A stretch of DNA of 59,381 nucleotides from a virus. This document shows, one piece after another, positions 16,940-23,649 of this stretch; the stretch's first letter is position 1; every line of letters starts with the position of its first letter. A model generated the notes under the pieces. That model did no database searches. It worked only from the letters and a program-made list of their open reading frames with translations, and had not been told where the DNA came from. The stretch is taken from IMG/VR virus record IMGVR_UViG_3300006033_000031, positions 1-59,381 of that record; one strand, given 5' to 3'. The position numbers and the translations under genes were made by a program.

Positions 16940-18396
16940 AGCCACTCATCACGGACGAATACCCAGTAGAGTTCGGCCGCTTCCGCGACATCTTCGACCC
17001 TGAGGTGTACGACACTGACTTCAACCTGTACAAGGATAGCTGCGATCCACAGCTCATGGCCATCATGGGCAACTTCACCGAACAGGACAAGAAGGACTAC
17101 TACAACTTCTTCCTGCTGCTGCGCGCCGCGCATGCAGGGATCGCGGCAACCGTTCGGCGCCCGCAGAAGCTCGTGATTCACGGCTTCAAGGAATGCCACC
17201 TCAAGTGCAGCTACTGCATCGTGGAGGCGAACCAGCCGGGCGCGTCGACTGAGCATCTGAACCTCGACGTCATCAAGCAGCTGCGTGACACCTACGCGAT
17301 CAACTCTGTGCACTTCGTCGGCGGCGAACCGACGTATGACTGGGATCAGCTGTATCGGTGCCTCGACATCCTGGGGCCGATGCTCAATGTTTCGCTGACG
17401 ACCAACGGTCTCGGACTCACGCAGCGACACCTCGACGAGATGGATCGTCGGTGCCAGGACGTCTCATACCACGTGTCCGTCGAGCCCCAGTCGTGGGGAC
17501 AGCGGATGTTCACAGATGGAGTGACGCATCAGAACGTCGCGCTCAAGCGCGTGTTCGAGAAGCTGAACCCCGAACAGGTGTTCCGCTCGAAGACGAGCTG
17601 CCTCAACGTAGTTCTGCCGATGGATTTCAAGTCGGCATCGGGCATCGAAACGAAAATGGATGTCGATGCCATCGTCGACGAACTCTCGGACGTCGTGAAC
17701 TACCGTGACTGGATGGGGATCTGGCATGTCGAGTTCGCGATGGAAGGCAACAAGACGCGTCCGCTCGACGACTGGATCTATCGACTGCTCGTCGACGAAT
17801 CTGCGAAGGCCGCATCTGGCACGATGACGAAGCAGCGCTTCCTCAATGGCCCCATTGGTGAGATGGCGTACCGGATGATCAACGTCAACAACACGAACAA
17901 GTACCCTGGCAAGTTCTTCTCGTGCGCCGTCGGCGGTTCGTCCATTCACGTGTCGTTCAACGGGAAGCTCTACGGCTGCTCGGTCGAAGCAGGACGCGGT
18001 GAAGGTGAGCGCCCCATCGACCCGCTCACCTACGGCCCGGCTGACAAGTGGGCGAGCCTCTGCGATGTCATGCCTGCGCTCACATACGACGCGTGCCGCG
18101 CATGTCCTGCCAAGTTCTTCTGCGGGAAGACATGCGGCAAGCTCAACGTCGCTGGTTGCGAGTACAACCGAATCCGCGCTGAACTGCTTCCGCGCGTTCT
18201 CAAGCGTTTCCACCCGGAGGAATACGAGGCTGTTCGTCGTGCGCAGGAGCGCTACATTTACGCCTACACCCAGCATCGCGATCTGATCCGACACGTTCTG
18301 GCTGATCCGTGGACGCAGCAGTTCATCCACGGCCAGACAAACGATCTGGAAAAGGTTCGCGAAGCGTCTGATGCCCTTGGAGTCTTGCTGTCATGA
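16936..18396 (+). CDS. Radical SAM/SPASM enzyme 2, 486 aa
   Basis: I start at GTG 16936, which overlaps the previous stop (GTGA) and has GGAAG 7 nt upstream. The cluster motif CHLKCSYC gives C87, C91 and C94; GGEP is at 129-132 and TTNGLGL follows. The SPASM cysteines fit the consensus very well: C330, G-x4-C348, C387-x2-C390-x5-C396-x3-C400 and C408. An EPQSWG motif at 183-188 matches EPESWG in enzyme 3 and EPEFFG in enzyme 1, so the three are paralogous. No separate RRE-like leader-binding domain is obvious in the first 86 residues. It should act on a peptide or protein cysteine through a 5'-deoxyadenosyl radical in the host cytoplasm before virion assembly. Confidence 0.87.
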   Translation: MKPLITDEYPVEFGRFRDIFDPEVYDTDFNLYKDSCDPQLMAIMGNFTEQDKKDYYNFFLLLRAAHAGIAATVRRPQKLVIHGFKECHLKCSYCIVEANQPGASTEHLNLDVIKQLRDTYAINSVHFVGGEPTYDWDQLYRCLDILGPMLNVSLTTNGLGLTQRHLDEMDRRCQDVSYHVSVEPQSWGQRMFTDGVTHQNVALKRVFEKLNPEQVFRSKTSCLNVVLPMDFKSASGIETKMDVDAIVDELSDVVNYRDWMGIWHVEFAMEGNKTRPLDDWIYRLLVDESAKAASGTMTKQRFLNGPIGEMAYRMINVNNTNKYPGKFFSCAVGGSSIHVSFNGKLYGCSVEAGRGEGERPIDPLTYGPADKWASLCDVMPALTYDACRACPAKFFCGKTCGKLNVAGCEYNRIRAELLPRVLKRFHPEEYEAVRRAQERYIYAYTQHRDLIRHVLADPWTQQFIHGQTNDLEKVREASDALGVLLS

Positions 18397-19127
18397 ACAC
18401 CCTCTTCGACTACGCCAAACTCTATGCAGAGACGCCACCGCACGACCCGCTGGACGAGATGCCGTATCTGTCTCGGGTTCTTGCCGGCAACCCGATCAGC
18501 TTCTTCGAGTGCCTGAAGCTCGGAGACAAGTCGCTGATCCTGAAGTGCATGGCGAACATCCGCCTGTACTACGGCATCAAGCACTACAACACGGCGCTGG
18601 CCATCATCCGCAAGGGTGACGACTGCCAGGAGCTGGCCGACTTCAAAGCCGAGTTCGAAGCGGCTCCGCTGCACCCGCAGCGCCTCATCCTGCTCGATTC
18701 GTACATGGCCACCGAAGACGAGGTCAGCGACTACGACGGTGCCGAGGAAGCGTTCGACCTGAGCACTGACCTGCTCGACTCCAAGAACTTCCACCGCGCT
18801 GGCAACGACATCATCTTCCTCACCACGCCTGTCGCCTCGTTCTCCTACATGGTCGCTGCCTCGACGGCGCTGCCTGTGTTCGAGCAGGCACCTGAACTGA
18901 CGCACAGCATCAGCGTCTTCAATGCCTCGACGGCCACGCGCGACAGCTTCCTGGCGCTCATGAAGCTCATGCGCCGCGAGTGGAAGAACGTCGAGAACCG
19001 CAATCGCTTCGTCTACATCACGCAGAAGACGCTCCTGCACCTTCGTCGTGTCCTCAACGACAACAACCCGGCGTACTCGAAGCTGTTCGACAAGCGCATT
19101 GCAACCCTCGCGGAACTGGACTCATGA
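18393..19127 (+). CDS. Unknown protein inside the radical SAM unit, 244 aa
   Basis: The ATG overlaps the stop of enzyme 2 (ATGA), and its own stop overlaps the start of enzyme 3, so expression is locked to the enzymes. It is a soluble protein with acidic helices (SYMATEDEVSDYDGAEEAFD), a hydrophobic strand (NDIIFLTTPVASFSYMV) and a basic helical carboxy half. Only a few scattered cysteines occur and there is no SAM motif. I do not recognise a family. Its conserved position suggests an accessory role, such as binding the fibre tail and presenting it to the enzymes, but nothing in the sequence proves this. Confidence 0.7.
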   Translation: MNTLFDYAKLYAETPPHDPLDEMPYLSRVLAGNPISFFECLKLGDKSLILKCMANIRLYYGIKHYNTALAIIRKGDDCQELADFKAEFEAAPLHPQRLILLDSYMATEDEVSDYDGAEEAFDLSTDLLDSKNFHRAGNDIIFLTTPVASFSYMVAASTALPVFEQAPELTHSISVFNASTATRDSFLALMKLMRREWKNVENRNRFVYITQKTLLHLRRVLNDNNPAYSKLFDKRIATLAELDS

Positions 19128-20605
19128 TCAAACCAGAGCACCGACGCCACGGAGTAATGAACAAGCCGGTCCTCGGCGGCCCCGACAAGGGCTTCAGCTA
19201 CTACGCTGCCTCGCATCAGTACGTGCTCGGTGATGCCAAGCCGATCGAGTTCTCACGCGCTGAGGAATACCTGCTCTGGCGCTATTTCCTCGGCATGCGC
19301 GTCGTCCACATGTTCGAGCGCATCTGCGCGAAGCCCGTGTCGCTGATGGCAGACCCGCTGCGTGGCTGCCAGCTCCAGTGCAGCTACTGCTATTCCGAGG
19401 TGTGGAACGACGACGGCGTTCGTGTATCACCTGAACGCTTCGCTGAACTCCAGCGGCTGTTCGGATTCCCGTCGCTGTCGATGTACGGCGGCGATCCGTT
19501 CTACGACTGGAAGTACACGAAGTCGTGCATCGAGGCCATCAACGCAGTGAAGCCTCTCGATGAACTGCTGATCTCCACGAACGGAATCGGTGTCACGACC
19601 GACAAGGTTGCGTGGCTGAAGCTGCACGTTCCGAAGATCCAGTTCCAGCTGTCGACGGAGCCAGAGAGCTGGGGCGCTCGCAAGAGTGCGAACGGAAAGC
19701 ACCAGCGCGAGATCCTCGGTGACCGGCTCCACGACGTCAGCAAGCTGCTGCCGATTCAGATCGCGCTGGCGATCCCGCGCACGGGCCTCTCCAAGTGGGA
19801 GACGCTCGACGAGACCATCGACTACTTCCAGCGTGTCGTTGGCCCGACCGACAACTGGTCGCTGAACTGGAAGCTGGAAGAGAACGACGAGCCGGAGCCG
19901 ACGTACTCGAAGGCGTCGCTGCCACCGTGGTACGCCGAGTGGCTCCAGGACGAATGGTACGCTGCGATGGAGAAGGACGGCAGCTACACCAAGTCGCGCA
20001 TGCGGAAGGGGCTCGTCAACATGCGCATGTCGTCGATCCTGCGCATGATCGAGAAAGATCAGGCCCCAGTCGACTACTACAACTGCGCTGCTGGCTTCGG
20101 TGGACTTGGTATCGGCCCGACCGGCGAGCTGAGCAGCTGCCATCACCGTGCTGCTGTCGGTGACACCAACTACCGCTTCGACACGGTGACGGCACGTGGT
20201 CTGTGGGAGAAGATGGCGCGCGAAACGCAGCACATGAACAACAGCGTGTGCGCCACGTGCTGCTCGAAATACACGTGCGGGGGCATCTGCTACACCTCGT
20301 TGAACAACAGCACGTGCGAAGCCTTCCGCGCCAACCTGGAACTCGCGCTGTTCGTTCTCGCTAACCATCTGCCTGACAAGGCTCAGCGCGTTTCTGACGT
20401 GACGCGCGCTGCTGCTGAGAAGAGCAAGAAGCTCGTCGCGCAGATGCGTCAGCTGCTGGAGTCCGAGCACTGGGACAACCTCATCCGTGCCAAGCTGAGC
20501 GCTGACGAGATGGGCGACCTGATCGCGCAGTTCCGTGGCTTCATGCCGAAGCTCGATGTACCGATCTGGGAGCTGCCAGCACCGGGCAGTCCCCAGAGTT
20601 TGTAG
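19124..20605 (+). CDS. Radical SAM/SPASM enzyme 3, 493 aa
   Basis: ATG 19124 overlaps the previous stop by 4 nt (ATGA), which sets the start. The cluster motif CQLQCSYC gives C82, C86 and C89; GGDP is at 122-125, STNGIGV near 151 and EPESWG at 179-184. The SPASM region has C321, G334-x4-C339, then C376-x2-C379 (with C380 adjacent), C385, x3, C389 and C398. It ends with a helical region of about 90 residues, rich in charged residues, that resembles the carboxy-terminal helices of enzymes 1 and 2. It is the last gene of the unit; the next promoter candidate begins 4 nt after its stop. It probably acts with enzymes 1 and 2 on the same or neighbouring residues of the fibre tail. Confidence 0.87.
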   Translation: MIKPEHRRHGVMNKPVLGGPDKGFSYYAASHQYVLGDAKPIEFSRAEEYLLWRYFLGMRVVHMFERICAKPVSLMADPLRGCQLQCSYCYSEVWNDDGVRVSPERFAELQRLFGFPSLSMYGGDPFYDWKYTKSCIEAINAVKPLDELLISTNGIGVTTDKVAWLKLHVPKIQFQLSTEPESWGARKSANGKHQREILGDRLHDVSKLLPIQIALAIPRTGLSKWETLDETIDYFQRVVGPTDNWSLNWKLEENDEPEPTYSKASLPPWYAEWLQDEWYAAMEKDGSYTKSRMRKGLVNMRMSSILRMIEKDQAPVDYYNCAAGFGGLGIGPTGELSSCHHRAAVGDTNYRFDTVTARGLWEKMARETQHMNNSVCATCCSKYTCGGICYTSLNNSTCEAFRANLELALFVLANHLPDKAQRVSDVTRAAAEKSKKLVAQMRQLLESEHWDNLIRAKLSADEMGDLIAQFRGFMPKLDVPIWELPAPGSPQSL

Positions 20606-20608
20606 CCG

Positions 20609-20636
20609 TTGCAGGGAACCTCAATCAGCCTAGACT
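20609..20636 (+). promoter_or_regulatory. Promoter TTGCAG-N16-TAGACT
   Basis: TTGCAG (20609-20614) and TAGACT (20631-20636) have the same 16-bp spacing as the other candidates. The start would be near 20643, followed by a TGAGG ribosome site and ATG 20658. It separates the radical-SAM unit from the head-related block. Confidence 0.5.
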
Positions 20637-20657
20637 GAATCCCCACATGAGGTTCCC
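20614..20657 (+). promoter_or_regulatory. Dyad GGGAACCTCA/TGAGGTTCCC flanking the -10 box
   Basis: Perfect 10-bp arms at 20614-20623 and 20648-20657 enclose the -10 box and predicted start site. The left arm overlaps the end of the -35 box and the spacer; the right arm contains the ribosome site up to the ATG. Because the left arm lies upstream of the transcript, an RNA hairpin cannot form. A DNA operator for a dimeric protein fits better. Confidence 0.5.
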
Positions 20658-21977
20658 ATGCTGACCTGCTTCCCCGACGTCGCCCTGAAGACTGCTGCCA
20701 GCGTGCGCCCGACCAACGGTGCCCGGATCGCAGTCCCGCATCCGGCGCTCGCCAATCAGGCTCCAACGCACCCGTCGCAGATCCCTGGCACCGCTGCCCA
20801 TGCGACCTCGACCGGCGGAGCGGGCCCTGCGGCTCCGACCGCCGGCCTCGGTGCAGCTCGCGCGCCGGGTCAGACCTTCGGTGGCCGCATGGGCGCCTGG
20901 GGCAACCGCCTCGGCAGCATCCGTGGCATGGCCGGGCTCGGTGCAGCGGTCGGCGCAGCCAAGGGCCTGATCGCCCCTGGCGTCGAGTACGACGAGCAGG
21001 GCCGCCCGCACCGCAAGAGCCGCATCGGCGCAGCCCTCAGCGGCGCCGGCACTGGCGCGCTGGTCGGTGGTGGCGTCGGCGTGCTCGGCAAGGCAACCGG
21101 CGCCGGCAAGGCGCTCGGCAACTGGGGCGCCAAGGTCGACGCAGGCACCGCAAACGCTCCCGACTGGATGCACAGCGTCCACGAGGGTGCTGGCGGCGGC
21201 CAGAGCCAGTTCCGCGCTGATGATCTGGCGACCCGCCCGGCCAAGGCCGCGATGGCACCGAATCAGGTCAACATCCCGGCCTCGACCCAGAACGTCTACC
21301 ACGTCACCCAGAAGAATGGCGTGGGCTTCAAGTTCACCGTGCACGGCCACGATCCGCGCACTGGTGACATTCACGGGCTCTACCATGCGCCCGATGGTTC
21401 GAAGCAGCAGACCAGCTTCAACGCGGCGCACGTCGCGTCGATGAAGCCCCTCAACATCTCCATGCCGCAGGACACCAGCCCCATGCAGACCGCCACGATC
21501 TCTCGTCCGCAGCCCAAGGCCGCCGCGCTGCGCCTCGTCCGCGATGACATCTACCTCGTCGCCGCCACCAACGGCGAGGGCTTCATCGGCACCTACAAGG
21601 GCGCGAGCGCTGACGATCGCGCTGTGTTCCTGCTCCACGCACCCGGTGTGCAGTCCGTCGAAGCTGCCTTCGACATGCGCAAGCTGGCCCACATCTCGCC
21701 GGTGATCAACACCAAGACCGGCAGCGTGGCCCGCAGCCGCGACGAGCTGCCCTTCACCCATGAGGGCCAGAAGCTCGCCGAAGCCTACGCCTTCAAGATC
21801 GCGAAGCGCACCGCACCGGCCTCGTTCGCCGAGCACCAGTTCAAGAAGAAGGACACCGGCATGGCTGCGCCGGAGCCCGCCGCCTCGGCCAGCTCGCCGG
21901 CTGACACTGCCGTCGTGGAGCCCAAGCCGAGCGGCACCCCGCTGCCCGAGCTGCGCGCCAAGTCGAAGAAGAAGTGA
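20658..21977 (+). CDS. Gly/Ala-rich virion-associated protein, 439 aa
   Basis: ATG 20658 follows a TGAGG site; an out-of-frame ATG lies at 20647. Residues 70-155 are Gly/Ala-rich with GXXXG-like stretches (GMAGLGAAVGAAKGLIAPG, GAALSGAGTGALVGGGVGVL) that could form two glycine-zipper helices able to insert in membranes. The middle is beta-like, and the end (residues 405-439) is a disordered Pro/Ala/Ser segment closing with a Lys cluster. Glycine-zipper regions occur in ejected internal or pilot proteins, so a role in DNA delivery is possible. I do not recognise the family. It opens the head-related block. Confidence 0.6.
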   Translation: MLTCFPDVALKTAASVRPTNGARIAVPHPALANQAPTHPSQIPGTAAHATSTGGAGPAAPTAGLGAARAPGQTFGGRMGAWGNRLGSIRGMAGLGAAVGAAKGLIAPGVEYDEQGRPHRKSRIGAALSGAGTGALVGGGVGVLGKATGAGKALGNWGAKVDAGTANAPDWMHSVHEGAGGGQSQFRADDLATRPAKAAMAPNQVNIPASTQNVYHVTQKNGVGFKFTVHGHDPRTGDIHGLYHAPDGSKQQTSFNAAHVASMKPLNISMPQDTSPMQTATISRPQPKAAALRLVRDDIYLVAATNGEGFIGTYKGASADDRAVFLLHAPGVQSVEAAFDMRKLAHISPVINTKTGSVARSRDELPFTHEGQKLAEAYAFKIAKRTAPASFAEHQFKKKDTGMAAPEPAASASSPADTAVVEPKPSGTPLPELRAKSKKK

Positions 21978-21980
21978 ACC

Positions 21981-22541
21981 GTGACGCCCGGATCGTCGCT
22001 CCTGCTGTCGTGGGAGAACCCCGCTGAGATCTGGCACACAGATGTCCGCGAGGTTCGGCTCACACGCACGGTCTCGACGCTGAACGGCGTGCTGATCCGC
22101 GACGTCCCATGGGGCGTCTACGAAGACCTGGAATGCCGAGATCCGACCGCGCACTACAGCGCGGCCTACATCAGCTCGACGGGCAGCGTCCTCGCCTCCG
22201 TGCCGAACCAGGACATCCGGCGCACGCTGCGTCCGCACGAGATCTGCAAGATCGTCTTCGAGTTCTACACGATGGAGGCGCTGCCCTGGCGCAATCGCAC
22301 CATCATGGTGGAGTCGATGGCAGCCAGTGAAGGTGCGTTCCGCCGCCGGCTCGTCACCAACGGCAAGGGGCTCGCCAACATCTTCCTGATGCCCGGCAGC
22401 CACGTTCGCATCCTGCCCGATGGCGACCCAAACGCTGTCGAGCTGGTCGTGCCCGACCAGCGTGAGATCAACTGGCTGGATCTGGCACCACTCGGCAGCA
22501 AGGCTCTGGTCGACCCGCGCTCATCCATCGGCGTCTTCTGA
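21981..22541 (+). CDS. Hypothetical structural protein, 186 aa
   Basis: It starts at GTG 21981, 3 nt after the previous stop, with GAAG upstream. The 186 residues are mostly beta with many conserved-looking aromatic turns (DVPWGVYEDLECRDPTAHYS, EFYTMEALPWRNRTIMVESM). There is no signal peptide or membrane segment. Its setting between the Gly-rich protein and another small beta protein, upstream of the portal, suggests a head completion or neck component. The function is not recognised. Confidence 0.6.
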   Translation: MTPGSSLLLSWENPAEIWHTDVREVRLTRTVSTLNGVLIRDVPWGVYEDLECRDPTAHYSAAYISSTGSVLASVPNQDIRRTLRPHEICKIVFEFYTMEALPWRNRTIMVESMAASEGAFRRRLVTNGKGLANIFLMPGSHVRILPDGDPNAVELVVPDQREINWLDLAPLGSKALVDPRSSIGVF

Positions 22542-22547
22542 GGTCCC

Positions 22548-23207
22548 ATGCTCCGCGCCACGCACAAGTTCGGTCGCCTCGAAGCGCTCGGCACCTACGG
22601 CACCGCTGGTCGCCTGAACGACGCTGCTGATCCGATCGCACTCGATGTCGTCGTCACGCTGAAGACAGACATCACCAAGGTCGTCGAGACCCAGTCGCTG
22701 AATGCGCTGGCTCATGGCGTGCCCAAGCCATTCAAGCTGGCAGAGGGCCTGTGGGCCGTCGATCTGAACGAGCGCTTCTACTCGCCGGATCTCGTCTACG
22801 TCGTCAACTGGCGCTACCAGATGACGCCGGGCAACGACAAGGTCGACCGCGACGAGTTCCGCTACGTCGATCCCGCAATGCCGGCGCGCGAGGCCGGCAA
22901 CTGCACGATCTTCGGCTGTGCCACCGACATGGTCGGCATGCCGATCCCGAACATCGACATCATCGCTGAAACCTACCGTGATGTGGTGACGATGACCACG
23001 CGGACTGACCAGCGCAGCCTGCGCACCGATCTGTTCGGCAACTGGCGCGTCGAGCTTCGCCAGGGCTCCATCGTCCGCTTCGTCCTCGGCGACGTCGCGA
23101 AGGTCATCAAGGTTCCCGACACGAACCGCGCTTCACTCGCGTCTGTGCCTGAACTCCAGCCGAAGGATGTGGGCCGGAAGGACAGGTTCGGGTACGCCTT
23201 CCCCTGA
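22548..23207 (+). CDS. Hypothetical structural protein, 219 aa
   Basis: ATG 22548 follows GAGG by a few bases. The protein begins with a basic strand, contains an acidic middle (GNDKVDRDEFRYVDPAMP) and a beta-rich second half with two close cysteines (NCTIFGCATDM). Segments such as VGMPIPNIDIIAETYRDVV and FGNWRVELRQGSIVRFVLGD look like a carboxypeptidase-regulatory-like or similar beta-sandwich fold seen in virion decoration domains. That assignment is tentative. It lies in a co-directional row with short spacing. Confidence 0.55.
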   Translation: MLRATHKFGRLEALGTYGTAGRLNDAADPIALDVVVTLKTDITKVVETQSLNALAHGVPKPFKLAEGLWAVDLNERFYSPDLVYVVNWRYQMTPGNDKVDRDEFRYVDPAMPAREAGNCTIFGCATDMVGMPIPNIDIIAETYRDVVTMTTRTDQRSLRTDLFGNWRVELRQGSIVRFVLGDVAKVIKVPDTNRASLASVPELQPKDVGRKDRFGYAFP

Positions 23208-23214
23208 GGCCAGC

Positions 23215-23649
23215 ATGCCCGATCCCTACATCTACATCGTCCGCTCGTTCGAAGTGCACGACGCCGACACGCTCAAGGCCGAGCTGGACCTCGGCTTCGA
23301 TCTCCGATTCAACACCAATGTGCGCATCAACGGCATCGACGCGCCTGAGCAGAGCACAGACGCCGGCAAGCAGGTCACGCTGATCGTGGCCACGGCCCTC
23401 AAGAAGATCGTCTCGCAGAAGCTCGCGCTCCTGGTCGTCAGCCACGACTGGGACAAGTACGGTGGTCGCATCGTCGGCGACCTCGTCTTCGGCGCAGAAC
23501 GTACGTCGCTTGCGAGCCGCCTGCTGGCCCTGAAGCTGGCACTGCCGTTCACTGGCAAGGTGAAGAAGTCGCCGTGGTCAGCTTCAGCCCTGAAGTTCAT
23601 CGCGACTGCTGACGTCAACCGCTATGCTTCGGAGATCGTCGCCGGATGA
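23215..23649 (+). CDS. Staphylococcal nuclease-like (thermonuclease) protein, 144 aa
   Basis: I use ATG 23215, which has GAGG upstream, rather than the longer frame that overlaps the previous gene. The whole protein is one SNase fold. Aligned by eye to S. aureus nuclease, D16-A-D18-T19 corresponds to DGDT (D21), R37 to R35, D42-A-P-E45 to D40-T-P-E43, and R85 in DKYGGR to R87. All catalytic and calcium-binding residues therefore appear present, and it should cleave DNA or RNA. There is no signal peptide. It overlaps the Nudix gene by 4 nt and sits in the head block, so it may act on host nucleic acid or during packaging. Confidence 0.8.
   Translation: MPDPYIYIVRSFEVHDADTLKAELDLGFDLRFNTNVRINGIDAPEQSTDAGKQVTLIVATALKKIVSQKLALLVVSHDWDKYGGRIVGDLVFGAERTSLASRLLALKLALPFTGKVKKSPWSASALKFIATADVNRYASEIVAG

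Noticed and set aside
18980-19123. Longer start for radical SAM enzyme 3
   Set aside because: The extra 48 residues are an Arg/Pro-rich frame inside the previous gene. ATG 19124 overlaps its stop like other starts in this unit.
15512-20605. Radical SAM genes as phage queuosine (QueE) or ribonucleotide reductase activase (NrdG) genes
   Set aside because: Those proteins are much shorter and lack SPASM. All three here have the seven-cysteine SPASM pattern and about 480 residues.
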